DNA from: Bryoerythrophyllum caledonicum
Taxonomy: Eukaryota; Streptophyta; Bryopsida; Pottiales; Pottiaceae
Direction: 5' to 3'
Assembly (NCBI GenBank): GCA_963971425.1
Contig: OZ020514.1
Span: forward strand, 40,151,158 to 40,215,157
DNA: 64,000 nt
Under the pieces are notes generated by a model. The model did no database searches. It had not been told where the DNA came from and saw only the letters and a list, made by a program, of their open reading frames with translations. Both the position numbers and the translations under genes were made by a program. This document shows, piece after piece, positions 1 through 12,000 of the stretch (positions are counted from its first letter, which is position 1; each line of letters opens with the position of its first letter).

Positions 1-244
1 CACTTTGCAACTAGAAACTATTTCTTTACGTCAAAATTATCTCCTCTAAGCGATGGCTATTACGAAAAGCCTTTTTTTGGAAACTTATCACTTACGGAGG
101 TAAAATTAACAAAGTCAGGAGCGCGACATTGCGTACCACTTCACACATAACACTTACTAGTCTTAATTTTAAGGGAGCGGAAATCTCCATAACACATATA
201 GAGTTTTAACACTTATCGAGGTAACACTTATCGAGGTCTGACTG
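1..244. mobile_element. Terminal fragment of a pogo/Tigger-like DNA transposon
   Basis: The sequence ends at 244 with ACTG followed by TA. Read from that end inward it is CAGTCAGACCTCGATAAGTG, which has the CAGT...CCTCNATAA layout of pogo/Lemi-type terminal inverted repeats. The inner part repeats AACACTTATCGAGGT twice (about 207-236), as subterminal motifs often do. The other end lies outside the window, so the element cannot be closed and no transposase is visible. The assignment rests on the terminus and the TA dinucleotide only. Confidence 0.33.
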
Positions 245-929
245 TATTTTAGTCTCTTTGATTATAGTTTCATTTTATTTATCAACATAATATTTTTATC
301 AATATTTACTATTTTTATCCCTATAAACTTCATCTTAACTACTACTAGAAGATACTAATTTTTTTTGTAGACTTTGACTGCATGAATTGTAAGATATTTG
401 CATTCCAAGAGTGCCTTATGGTATTTTTCACCTCGCATAGACATGGCCAACATATTTTGACTCTATATATTGGCATATTATCCACTAAAAATTGCGTTGA
501 TTTTATGTATCTATGTCCTACCTTGTATTAGGTTATTACATGCCAAAAATCACAAGTAATGGAGATGTTAGGTTGCAAAAAATTTACTAGAAATCACTAT
601 GGGTATAGAAAGTAGCTATTTTCATGGAAGAGAAAACTAAAATTTTAAATAGAACGATAAATTGTGGATCTAAAATCCAATAAGAGATTTCAATGGACAG
701 AACCATTATGGCTTTCATCGTTGGGAGGAAAACATAATTTTTTAAGTAAAAAAATTCCTTAATTTCTACTCCATTTTGAAATTAAAAAATCAAAAAGGTT
801 GCCAAGAACTTTCTATATTAAAGTAAATTCGGACTTTGGGATAAATTTTGGACCCTGGCTCATTTATTTGTAACGGTAGTTGGACCGGGGGATCTGTCAA
901 TTGATTGTAACGGATCCGTGATAATTCAT
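245..929. other. AT-rich stretch without recognisable genes
   Basis: There are no long open frames and no repeat or RNA gene that I recognise. It separates the pogo-like end from the 3' end of the old LINE copy. Confidence 0.5.
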
Positions 930-1467
930 ATATTTAAAGAACTCCCGTCTCCAAGCTTCAAAGGCAGCCGAAGTGAATAAAATGTTTGATTGTTCCACCA
1001 CTAAATCAATGTCCATCAGACATAGGTTTAGTAGTATGGAACTACTCCCTTTTCTTAGGGGTAGACACTATATAATCTGTAACCATTACCAGTAACAAGT
1101 AATCAAGGACCAAGGACCAAACAAAGCCACAAGGCTCAATTTGATGAGGTGATGTGTAAAGGCTAAACCTGTGCTTTTGAAAGGTTTTAAGGAGTATCAT
1201 TTAATTTTGAGAGAGGTGGTTATTTTCAATTTTCCATTTGTATAGGAGTATGGACATTGCATATTGGGTAGCAATGGTGTTAATTTTTGTGAATGTCTAT
1301 TTAATTGGATAAATGAGGATATTGAATGTTTTTTCAAGATTTTTCATAGAAGGAATAAAGGTAGTAGCTCTAGCTCTGGCGGTATTGACATAAAAGGGGT
1401 CAACTTTCCATCCAAGAGCTGCAATGTTATAAATAAGTTGGTATTTATTAATTTTGTTTTTGATTGC

Positions 1468-1886
1468 TTATGGAAAAAATCTATCATTATAATATTTGAA
1501 TTCGATAAATTGGATAGTAAGGTTTTTATTTAGGGGTTTTGATGGGGGGTCTTTATATAGTAGTCCTTTAACGCATAGTATGTCTAGTTTAAATTTGGCA
1601 TTACAATGACATCTGTAGGTTCCACATGTGCATAGAAGTAGCCATGAAGGACCGTAATTTCTTGTGGTTTGTTGAAGGTTGTTGAAGGTTATAAGTACAC
1701 AGCATTGTAATTTATTGGAGGGTATTATTGGTTTACGGATTTTCCAGACCACTTTATTGTGCCTTTTGATAATTAGGGAGTGTATGATGGTTTTGGCATT
1801 TAAGGAGTACGTGTAACCATGTGTCCGGGTCCGTGGAAGTGCATATTGGGCATGTTATGGATGGAAATCGTTCTATTCCAAAGAAT
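1468..1886 (-). pseudogene. LINE ORF2 relic: C-terminal restriction-like endonuclease
   Basis: The minus-strand translation reproduces the intact element's zinc-binding/endonuclease tail: WLLLCTCGTYRCHCNAKF, then LDILCVKGLLYKDPP and IQFIEFKYYNDRF. The upstream part, up to the Tc1 insertion, matches the CPIC...H...C finger segment. The putative PD of the PD-(D/E)xK core is LD here, a sign of decay. It was part of the same ORF as the RNase H relic beyond 3,498 before the Tc1 insertion split them. Confidence 0.75.
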
Positions 1887-1887
1887 A

Positions 1888-3495
1888 CAGTGTCTAGCAA
1901 AACTGAGTCAAGTTCTAGTAATTCGAAATTCAATTACCAATGTAGGAAAATTGACAATAGATTTGCACAAACCATAAATTGTACGAGATAGCAATTTTAG
2001 TGGGCTACAATTTGATGCAAAAGAAAGTTCTTCTAACATTCATATGTACAAGAAAATCACATTCGAAGGAAACTGTGTCTCTTGACTCAGTTTTGCATCA
2101 TCAACCAAAAAACAACTTAATATTTTGTCCACTTGCCTTTGGCAGCTAAAACAGCTTGGACTCGTCGTGGCATGCTTTCGTACAACCTCCTACACTCCTC
2201 TGGTTTTATAGAAGCCCAATACTCCTCATTACGTTCTGACAACTCTAAAATTCCTTTTGGAGCACTTTCATTCTAGTTAAGACGACGTTTCAACCTTACC
2301 CAAAGATGTTCAATTGGATTTAGGTCAGGAGATTGCGCAGGCCACTTAAGAACATCAAAGTTTTGTGATTTTAGCCATTGGCGAACACTTTTTGCTGTAT
2401 GTTTGGGATCATTGTCATGTTGAAATATCAAATTCGAAGGATTAAGATCATATGCCATCACCGTGTACATTAAATCTCTTTGCAAAATTTCTTTGTACTG
2501 ATGTTGATCCATTCTTCCTTCAATTCTACAAAACATGCCTGAGCCTTTAAATGTCATACAACCCCACAACATGACAAAACCACCACCAAACTTTACAGTT
2601 TTTTCACTTCTTTTGAATCAGAAGACCGTTCATTGCGAATCCAACACCAACTGTGACCATCGGAGCAAAATCGATTTACCTTTGTCTCATCAGAGAAGAT
2701 GATGTGCTCCCAATCATGAATGGTCCATTGTTCATGGCGCCTAGCAAATTCAAGTCAATCCTTGATGTGTCTCTGGTTCACTTTCGGTTTCTTCTGCTTC
2801 ACTTTTGATCTCAGTCCTCCTGCACGTTAGACCCTTCTCACCGTATCAACACTTACAGTAACTTGGCATTCCTCACGTACATGCTGGGTAGCATATGTTG
2901 CAGTTTCAAATCCTCCTGATGTGACAACTCTAATGCCTGCACTCTTTTGAGCATCTGTTAATACTTGTGGTCTACCACCACTACTAGTAGGAATATCAGA
3001 CAATCTCTTCCTTCTAAGTCTTGCAACATGACTTTGAGACACCTGCAACTCACTTGCTACATCCCTTGTCAATCTACCAGCTTGCAACTTCACCAAAATA
3101 GAGTTATCAAGGTCTGTACGAGCGCTTGCAGAAAGCTCCTTTAAGTACACCATGTTGAGTAATAAAAGTGCATGGAGTATTGCAACATTGTAGTTTAACA
3201 TGCCCAAGCCAATTTGAGCTCATACATCCTCAATGCATTTGTGGCATGCAAAACACATGTCTTGGCCCCTGAGTCCTCAATGGCATGCAAAACTGAGTCA
3301 AGAGACACAGTTTCCTTCGAATGTGATTTTCTTGTACACATGAATGTAAGAAGAACTTTCTTTTGCATCAAATTGTAGCCCACCAAAATTGCTATCTTGT
3401 ACAATTTATGATTTGTACAAATCTATTGCCAGTTTTCCTACATTGATAATTGAATTTCGAATTACCAAAACTTGACTCAGTTTTGCAAGTCACTG
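1888..3495 (-). mobile_element. Tc1-like (DD34E) transposon inserted in the old LINE copy
   Basis: The element begins CAGTG and ends CACTG and is flanked by TA on both sides (1,886-1,887 and 3,496-3,497), the Tc1/mariner target duplication. Inverted repeats of about 208 bp (about 1,888-2,097 and 3,285-3,495) match almost throughout. Each arm carries the motif GCAAAACTGAGTCAAG at its outer end and its reverse complement at its inner end. The 1,608-bp length and single transposase gene fit the family. The LINE sequence on either side joins up when the element is ignored, so it inserted after the LINE did. Confidence 0.93.
2117..3153 (-). pseudogene. Tc1-like transposase, broken
   Basis: The conceptual protein is about 345 residues, normal for Tc1 transposases. 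The N-terminal part is a paired-type helix-turn-helix DNA-binding region (LVKLQAGRLTRDVASELQVS, then a GRPQVLT linker). The catalytic domain shows the first Asp in FSDETKVNRF (about 2,690), the second in FQHDNDPKHTA and the Glu in SPDLNPIEHLW. The last two are separated by 34 residues, i.e. DD34E. It is broken by at least two in-frame stops (near 2,827 and 2,757) and a frameshift at an A-rich run near 2,605. The start was taken at 3,151-3,153, but a little upstream is possible. The gene ends with KWTKY and a stop at 2,117-2,119. Confidence 0.88.
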
Positions 3496-3497
3496 TA

Positions 3498-4200
3498 TTT
3501 GTTTGCGAGCATTTCCCATGCATTGGCAGTATGAAATTTGATAAGACATGTTTCTTGTGAATCTATAATTGTAGGATTTTTTTCAAAAGTTTGTAGAGAG
3601 TTTGTTATCAATGTCATTACTACCAATCCACTTGTCTCTGTTAAAGAAACATTTTGAGATTAGGTTGAGGTTGTTAAATAAATCTTATTTTTTAAGGTAT
3701 TAATCCAAAAATCTAAACGGGTCTTGGTTTGGGGTGTTTTCCATAGAAGACCGACTTTCTCTTTGAAGGTAGTATGGGGTAGCGTGGATGTGTTCATGTG
3801 GATGTTTGACATTTCTATGGAATTTACCTAGTCCTTCTTTGGCTAGTTTATCCGCTTCTTTGTTTCCTTCTATACTAACATGTGCTCTAACTTTATAGAG
3901 GGTTGTAGTTTGTGTTTGATATTGAAGCATTTGAACCATAGATGATAGTATGGCTTAGTCGGGTTGGCCATCGTGGAGGGTAGCGTGTGTTATTTGGGTG
4001 TTTAGAGATACAAGACATTTATACAGTCTGTAAAGATGTGTGCGGGTTTATTAGCATATTGTGTACTGATAATTTGGAGGGTTTTATGGAGGGCCATCAT
4101 TTCTGCTTTTGAGATAGTTTGAAGTCCATGTATTCTTTTGGATATTTTTATTTCTTTGATTGAGTTGTATATACCATATCAAATTTTTTCTCTATGCCGA
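3498..4200 (-). pseudogene. LINE ORF2 relic: RNase H domain
   Basis: The minus-strand reading matches the RNase H of the intact element. It has an AEMMA segment (about 4,100), HIFTDCIN (about 4,030), and VRAHVSIEGNKEADKLAKEG (about 3,890-3,840), followed by the HEHIHATPYY block. Stops and frameshifts separate these pieces. Immediately downstream the homology runs into the Tc1-like insertion. Confidence 0.75.
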
Positions 4201-4806
4201 TGTCCCGAGCTGACTTCTATTGGCTCTTTGAAAGAACCATCTGTACAGTTGTTGTATGCAAGAGCAAATTTTAAGGAGATATGTTCATGATATTTGGAGA
4301 GGGAGGTGGTGTAGTGATGTGGGTTTGTGTTGTATTGGCATATCTAAGTTGGGACCATTTTTTCTTACAATTCACTGGGTTTTGGGGAGGTGTTGGTGGA
4401 GCTATATTTGTATATAGTCGGCTTATGTTGAGGTTATTTGTTATAGAGGTAAGTATAGCAAGTTGTTCCGCGGTACCAATGTTATTATCTTGATGGTGTA
4501 TGCATAGTATTTGTATGGTAGATGGTTTGAGCTTAGATTTATTTAATAATTTAGGTGATAAGGTGGGTTCTTCATATGGTATCGAGTCTGCCTCAGAGAG
4601 AACTATGATGTGGAAGTCTAGGAATGGGCCTAAATGTGGGTTAAAGCTTTGGTACCAGTTATTGTCTGGTGTGATAATAATAGTGGAGGTGGAGTTTGGA
4701 TCATTTTTGGGCCCAAGTCTTGCCTAATGTATTTACTGTTGTGTTTCTTCTATACTGTGGGGGTGTGCAATACCTTTTACAAGCCATTTGTGGACAAAGG
4801 CGTTTT

Positions 4807-5049
4807 CTATTGAGCCAAAATTTTTGTCTCTTTGAAAAGGTGAATAAAACTTATTAAGTAGGATGGAGCATGTGACGAGGATGAAAAGTATGAGTGTTGG
4901 ATGTTGAAAGATGAGATTAGTGAGTCTAGGATAGACGTGGATAATGTGTAATGTGCAAATCTAAAGGGGTCATTTTTTGGAATGCGGTATTTATATCTTT
5001 GGTATATCCAAACTATTTCAATTTCAAATAGTTGGATTATTGGTTCCAT
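4807..5049 (-). pseudogene. LINE ORF2 relic: linker between RT and RNase H
   Basis: The open stretch contains EIVWIYQRYKYRIPKNDP, nearly identical to residues just upstream of the RNase H domain in the intact element (about 32,047-32,100). That part of the intact element lies downstream of its single TGA, so the old copy shows that this linker was translated in frame in the ancestor. Confidence 0.7.
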
Positions 5050-5399
5050 ATTTGTAGAAGTTTGTAATTTGTTATGGTATTGATTCCATAACCATTGGAG
5101 TCTAGTTGCGAGAGTAGTGATTAGATGCCTCGTGTTGTCTTTGTATATATGTGCGTGCTCTTTGTTAATTTTAATTGTATCGCATGATGTGAGAATGTCT
5201 TTTTTTGGATTGCATTTGGTTGTGTGTATATTTAGAAAAAGAGTGATTGTGGGTGGGATAACGGATCTTGAGTCTCAAAATTGCTTTTGAGGATGGTGTG
5301 CTTGAATGATTTCTATGTAGAATTTGTTTTGGGTGTATTTATAATATTGCGTTAGTTTTGTGGAGATAGCGATGGAGGTATTTTGGTCATGCCATGGAA

Positions 5400-6215
5400 A
5401 GAGGTTCTGTTGGGATAATTACTAGTTGTAGGTATTGTTATTGAGTTGCCATTGGCAAAAATATTTAGTATTATTCTCTATAACATTGTTGGGTCAATAT
5501 GCTTTCCATGTTTATGGTCAATAATGAGATTTATGGGGTATGTGGATCAGTTTTTGAGGATGTGTATTGAAAGGGGAGAAATGAGTGGATGTGTTGGATT
5601 GAGTGGCTATAGTGGCAAGGTCATTAACATATGCAGCTGAGTTTATGGAGACTTGTGATGTTCCAAAGCTGTAGCCGTTATTTCCTCTTTACATCCATCT
5701 TAGTAGTGGTTTAAAAAAAAAATAATCAAATATGGGCTTGAGGTGGTGCCTTGTAGAGTTTTGTGTTATATAGAGATGGGACTAGTTATTCCGTAATATT
5801 CTCCAACGTATAAGGTGGACGAGTGAAAGTAAATGTTTTAAACTAGTGCAATTGCATCAAAGGGGTATCCGAGGTCAGACATTTTCTTTTGTTTGTAGTA
5901 GTAAGAGAAGATAAGGGAGAGAAGTTCATGAAATCTCAGGGGCATTAGTTTTAGTGTTGAATTTGGAATGCGGGCTGGACTTGGGGTTTTACTGTTTCCT
6001 AGCTTTTTGAGGCATGTATTGTATGTGGCTTGGTTAAAGTAAGTGTGTAGCAGGATTTGTGGTTCACTACGTGTATCTATAGTGAAGCCATCAAGTTCAT
6101 GCCATGGATATTGTCTTACCGCACATTTATATGTGTAGGTGGTTTGATAAATAGTTGCATGCACGTATGGTAGGTCTATTGTTTTTTGCTTGCTAGTTAT
6201 ATATTTCATTTGCAA
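5400..6215 (-). pseudogene. LINE ORF2 relic: reverse transcriptase with deletion and dead active site
   Basis: The 6,215-5,838 part matches the start of the RT domain (CAVRQYPWHELDGFTIDTRSEP and the RIPNSTLKLMP block). Relative to the intact copy, the frame then jumps from KQKK directly to MSDLGYP, so roughly 340 bp covering the early RT motifs and motif A is missing. Further on, the YADD box is present as Tyr-Val-Asn-Asp (5,620-5,631). The enzyme is clearly dead. Confidence 0.75.
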
Positions 6216-6645
6216 TGCCTATTGGGCTAGTTCAAATATTATTGTATTGGTCGCTGATACAATCTAGTAGTGGAGATTCAATGTTTCTAATGAATTTTTG
6301 ACTAATTCTCTTTGGGCTAGTTTTGTACTATAGTTTGTATTTTGATATGGTTTTTTTTATATTTTCTTTGATGTATTTTGTAGTTATTTTTTGAGCTTGT
6401 ATGTTGGCATTTTTTGCAATTAACTCATTGTCATTTATCCATGTATCATGTGGTATATGACGATGGAGTGGTGCCAAGATTTGAGTGTGTTGGGTATTAA
6501 GTATTTCATTATAGATGAGGTGATTACGCCTTTGAAGGTTGTTTTTTACAATTCGGATGGTTTTTTGTATTATGTAGTATGTGGCTTGGCATTGTTTTCA
6601 TTTTTTTGAGAATTTTCGAGATACAAAACTGCCTTTTTGAGATGT

Positions 6646-6888
6646 CTAGTTTGTCATTTGAAATATGGATGTGGCTTTGCAAGTTTGTTCAAGTGTATTA
6701 GAAATGTTGTAGATAAGTAGGTCAAGAGTGTGGCATGCTTTGTGCCATTGTGACTGAGAGAGTTGGGCGTTGTTTATTAGAGTGTAAATCATGGAGTCAA
6801 TTTGTGTGGAATTTCCTCCAAAGAACTTTGAATTAAATTTTTCTTTGTTGTTTTTTTGGGATGGGGTTAAATATACATATGTTGTCAT
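6646..6888 (-). pseudogene. LINE ORF2 relic: segment between endonuclease and RT
   Basis: The open frame (FFGGNSTQIDSMIYTLINN, then QLSQSQWHKACHTLD and ISNTLEQTCKA) aligns with residues downstream of the endonuclease in the intact ORF2 (about 28,770-28,940). No catalytic function is assigned to this segment. Confidence 0.7.
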
Positions 6889-7594
6889 TATTTGTAGTGA
6901 TAAGTGTTTTGTTGATTAGTATGTTATTGGAGATGTGTTAATTAAGTGGTGAATGATTTTGTATTGAGAATAATGTTTTTGTTTGTTGTAAAAGTGTATC
7001 GTGTATGGTTGGGTGTATGATTATAGAAACCATCAATTAGACTCCAATCACTCTAGCTATAACCACCTTGTCTAGAGTATTCAATATTTGTATGAATGTA
7101 TTGTAGTTTAAGTTATCTATAAATATGTGCCATTGGTAGTCTACTGTATTTTGGAGTGGTGTGGTTTCCATTTTGTTGGCCAATTAATGCTATGTCTCTA
7201 TTTAAGTCTCCACATAATATGTATGTGTAGTTAGAATTACTATTGATTTAATAAGTAATTGTATTTTATATCTCTGGTGAATCTAATGTCTTTGAAATGG
7301 GATGGTATGTAAGTATGAAAGATTAACCGTGGTTGTAGCGGTTGATTAACAATCTTTTTGATTTGCAGGTAAGGGGATATTCGTGTTGGTGCAAGGATTT
7401 CTGCGATATTGCCTAGGAAAGCGTATTTTTTATGTACTAGTGTGAGAAGGCCACTACGTCCTGGCGTGTAAGGTCTACATTGTTGAATGCACCGTGTTAG
7501 TGCATGTGTGTTGATAAAAATAAGTTTGTAGTTAAGAAAAAAATTTGTATGTATTTTATTGATTTTGTGGCAGAGATTTTAGTTTCTTGCATGA

Positions 7595-7813
7595 CTATGA
7601 GGGTTGGTGATATGATTGTATGAGTAGCAAGACTTTGTAGGCTAGGGAGGCCGTAGTGAGGAATGAGGTGTTCGATGTAACTATACTTGTGTATCTGTTG
7701 TTTATGTATAGATTTTGATTTTGTGGAGGATGATAAAGAGGTGGAGGAGGTGGGCGTGTGTATTCTGGTATAGGGTCAAAGCATTTTAATGACTTATTAA
7801 TTAGATTATTCAA
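7595..7813 (-). pseudogene. LINE ORF2 relic: entry into the apurinic endonuclease domain
   Basis: CFDPIPEYTRPPPPP corresponds to CFEPIPEYTFPSLPT of the intact ORF2, immediately before the ILTWNA endonuclease motif. Matching sequence continues upstream on the minus strand to about 8,400. There a 20-bp unit (TGGATGTATTGAGCGATGTG) is tandemly amplified about three to four times near 8,133-8,205. Confidence 0.7.
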
Positions 7814-8740
7814 AAGGTAGCGGATTTTTTTTTATTGTGTCATTATTAGGAGGTGGGTTTTTACTATATATAAAGTCAATTTTTTTTCTTGTGGATTGAT
7901 TTTTTGTGAGATATTATTTTTTGGTTTTTCTCTAGGAATGTTGTATAAGGGTGTAGGATGTTGATGTGTCTTTTGGGCAGGTTGTAAAGATCGGCTGGGA
8001 TGTTTAGAAAGGTATTAGTCCATTGGTAATATTTGGGTTGTGTGGGGCTAAAAGATAGTTACATTTTTCTATGGATGGATGGATAGTGGTTGCAATGGTG
8101 TATGGTGTGATGGTGGATGTACGTTGTTTGTGGATGTATTGAGCGATGTGTGGATGTATTGAGCGATGTGTGGATGTATTGAGCGATGTGTGGATATGTG
8201 GTGCTGTGGAAGTGGAATAGTGTGTGATTGACTTTAGTAGAGATAAAAAGGTATTGGAAATGTGTTGATATTTGAGGTGTAGTTTGATGGTGTTGAAGAT
8301 AAAATATGTTTTAGCCTTTTTCTTATGTATTGGTATTTTGTGTGCTTATTGGTTCGTACATATGTAGATTTTTTTTGGGTGTCTTTTGTAGTTGTATGTG
8401 TTTTTTAGGGTGTAGTTGTATTTTTTATTTTTATATTTATATGAGTGCTAATATTGATTTTGGATTTGTTCATGCTTGTGTTGGTATATATGAATTTTTA
8501 AAGACACAAAGGATTATCTTTTTGAGTATTGGAAGACTAGTGGTATGAAGAAAAAATGAGACAGTGAGTAGAGAGAGGGGGGCGTACCTTAAGTTTTGAA
8601 CTTACTTGACCGTTGGATAGGTTTGGGGTAGGATGTGGGCATGTTGATGCGGGGCTTAGGCTGCAAGTTCTTCCTCTGCCCGTGGAAGTTGAAGCTCAAC
8701 GTTGAGAATTGTCGGGATTGGGTTGCACAACGTGGTCTTT

Positions 8741-9018
8741 AGTCCAACGCACATTAGCATGTACCGCCGGCTGCAGCCGCGGTACCGGTATTAATGCGGT
8801 GGGGGCCAATGACGGTAAACAATGTAACCGTTGGAGGACTGCTGGACACAACTGTGCTCCCAGCACGTCCAGAACTTGGCAGCGGCTGCTGGCCAGCTGC
8901 AGCCGAGTAACAATTTCTAGTAATAAAAAATTTGGCCCCTGATAATAGGCCGCGTGGACTTTCATCCCACACGGCTGCTGGCAGCCGTCTGCCAGCAAAC
9001 TGGCATGTGTAAGGGCCT
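8741..9018 (-). mobile_element. Harbinger MITE (278 bp) derived from the large element at 18.8-36.4 kb
   Basis: It is flanked by TTT on both sides (8,738-8,740 and 9,019-9,021). Its left end (AGTCCAACGCACAT...) and about 160 bp inward match the right end of the large Harbinger element in reverse complement. Its right end (ATGTG...AAGGGCCT) matches the reverse complement of the left end. It is thus an internally deleted derivative in opposite orientation. It has no coding capacity. GC-rich stem sequence near both ends could fold. Confidence 0.9.
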
Positions 9019-12000
9019 TTTGTAGGTTGGGTCTTCCATGACACTTAAACTCCCACTCGAGTCTACAAGCTCCCTTACTTATCCCCTTAAGTCCGCGATC
9101 ATGCATGCTTTGCTTCCCATATCTATGGGCTCTCGTCTGCCTCTCGGAAAATACTCTTCTCTTCTATTGTCCGCGGATTCTCGTTTGTGAGGCACGGTTT
9201 GTATTCTATAGGTGGGTGCAATTCTCACGCTGTGGCGAGGCCTTTTTTTTTCTGTTGTAGAGACTTGTTTGAAAGAATGTGAGTTTTGTTGTGGGCGAAG
9301 CTGCCAGTGTTGACCTTTCTTCGTCTTGAGCTAGTATGTGAGCATTTCTTGTGTGCAACTTCCACTTCGTTTCGGTGTTGTGCTATTAGACTTGTGGCTT
9401 GTCATGTGAGTGGAGTAGATCTAAGGTGCAAAGGCGAGGCTGCTCTTGGGCGCACTGTTGAGGCTGCTTCAATGTTGAGATGTATCTTCAAGATTTTTTG
9501 CCCGTTATGATCAGTATCATGTTTTATGTGAATACAACACTTACACGTTTTCTTTTAAATTATTTATTTTATTGTGTGTTATGTTCTTAGGATTAGTTCT
9601 ATCTACTTTGTTATCTGTGCAATAATTGTTAAATGGGATGAAGAGGGTGCATACCTTTTGACATCCTTTGGTCCAAGCGTTGGGCTTCAGGTGTCCTTTT
9701 GATTGGCAGGGTGCTGACACGGTTGTTTTTGGTTACTGCGCTACGTTGATTCTTTGGCTAGAGTTGGAGGACACCAGCTCTGAATCTGCTTGCAAGTTGG
9801 AGTTAAGCTGCGAAAAACAACTTGTGTTTGTCTGTATATTGTTAGAATTTTTTTTCTACTTCAGATTGTTTTAGTAGTTCGGATTTACTGCCTAGTTTTG
9901 TTTTAGGGGTGTAAGAGGGTCTACTTATGTAGCTAGTGTCTATATAAGGTATAAATTCTAGAATAACGGAATAAACATGGTTTTGTGCGTAGTTTAATTG
10001 ATTGGTGAGTGCTTTAAGCTTGGTGGAAGGGGGACTTAAAATATGGTCATGTGTGTACCTACCATTGAATTTGGATTTGTGCAATTTGAGTTTGGCAAGG
10101 GAGATAAGCACATGAAGAATAAAATATAAGATCTGCAAGGAGGAAGTTGAGAAGTAGCCTATGAGTGATTTATAATGTTGTTTCCGAGCTACTTCCACGT
10201 TTGGGGCATTGAATCATGGCTCACGCTCCTCTTTGTAGTTGACTGTATCTAGGGCAAGCGATGAACTATGATTGATAAATTTGGATTGCAAATGGCCAAC
10301 ACACTATAGTGCTCTGTATCTTCTGTGCCTAATTTGCTGTTGGCTAATGCCGCAGATTGTGATGACTAGTGTGCTTTGTGTTGTGCCGAGGCAAAGTACC
10401 TGATTGACGCAGTGTCTACAGATCTAGATGAGTGGTTGTTGTTTGCAAGTGTAGTATGATTTTCAAAATCATACTACACTTGAGATGAATTGTAGTTGTC
10501 GCCTTGCGGCGTCGTCATGGGGCCTGTGTTCTCAATCTTGTATGCTAGGCGCTCCGATTGGGAAGGAGGAGGGACTCGTTGGTATGTTGCACATCCAATC
10601 CAACTTGCTCCTGATTTGGGGCAGCGTATCGTTAAGCAGACTCCGTGAACAAGATTCATGCTTCAACACTAGTGTTCCTTGCTTTCTTCACAAATTCGTT
10701 CACAAAACCCTCCAACTCCCATATCCAATGCTGAGCCTAACCAACACATATGTTCTGCTTACCAATGCCTCAGCTCTATGCTTACGTCGATTTAGCCACC
10801 CCTTGTTACTCGTAAACTAAAATCTTGCGGCTTAGTCCCTCTCCTATCCTCACCACGAAATGCGGAGCACTATTCAGTCATCATTCCTTTCCGGAAATCC
10901 ACAAGCTAATTCTAGTGACAATGCACATAGTAAGCATGAAACAAAAAAGAGTCAAGATAGGACGAAAGAACAAAAGTATTGGTCATTGAGAACTTTATTC
11001 ATAGGATAAGCTGAATGAAACCAATGGCTAAAGTAAATGCTATGAGGAACCATGCAATGTGGAGAAACAACTGCTAACTCCAAAGAATCCGATTAATGTA
11101 CCATGGTTGAAATAGTCTTTGTCTAAATTTTCCATCCATCTAAGATAAGCTCCCCTAAAATCGACAAGTTAAAGAATGTTCGTATATGGAAAGAGGAGAT
11201 AATTATACTATTATTTTTTTGTGATAGCCAATAGAATTGCAATTCCAACTCAAGTGATTTTATATTTTTTTGATGAAAACTGAATTAGTTATGAATTTTC
11301 AAATTGTGCACCCTTGTTAGTGGGTGGCCAGCAGTAGGTACCCTCCATAACCAACGACCAAAAATAAGGCTCTTGACTAATAGGAAACCTCCATTTGGAG
11401 CTAAGTTGGTGGTAATGGGATGGAAGAGGGTTGGATATACCCCAATTTAATAAGCGTTGGCTATGGGAAGGCTTACCTTAATGTCCATGCAAATACTTCT
11501 TCACTGAGGCATAGGATTGTAGCGGAAGGATAAATAGAAGCAATGTTGTTGCAATGTTAGCTATAAAGTTAGATGCATTAGGTAAGGCCATTTCACCATG
11601 GGATGTCTTTTGAAAGTAACAAGCCAAGTCTTTGTTGAAGACATGCCGCATTGGCCGTCATCAACCATGAAGACTTTGTCTGGAAGGCAAAACTGCTTTG
11701 TCTTTAGGTCCGTCAAGAGTCTAGAGAGAACCTTCTTGCAGATAGGGTAATGTTGTGAACTTGAGAACATGTTCCGTTCATAAACAAAAAGAAGTTGTGA
11801 TCTGATACATTAAAGGAGGAGAACGTGAAGTACCTTCATTAGGCGCGAGAGATACATGTACAACCATATACCCACATAGAAGGACCCAAGCAGGATTTTG
11901 AAGAACTCTAAGAGACCAAACCAAACAATGATGTTGTTTCGATCAAAGCATTGTAAGGTGCACTTATCGTATTGCTAAAAACAAAGCGATTCATTCACTA

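Larger units (their letters stand above)
930..8560 (-). mobile_element. Old, decayed copy of the dual-endonuclease LINE (minus strand)
   Basis: Read on the minus strand this matches the intact element at 21,260-34,505 in collinear order. From 5' to 3' it has ORF2 sequence just downstream of the 2A region (about 8,400-8,000), endonuclease start (7,595-7,813), post-endonuclease spacer (6,646-6,888), reverse transcriptase (6,215-5,400), linker (5,049-4,807), RNase H (about 4,200-3,700), restriction-like endonuclease (1,870-1,468) and the 3' UTR (about 1,130-940, including the shared segment around the GTAGTATGGAACTAC motif). It is riddled with stops and frameshifts. It is 5'-truncated, because no ORF1 is seen upstream of about 8,560. 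The Tc1-like element at 1,888-3,495 interrupts it. The exact outer limits and target duplication were not found. Confidence 0.85.
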
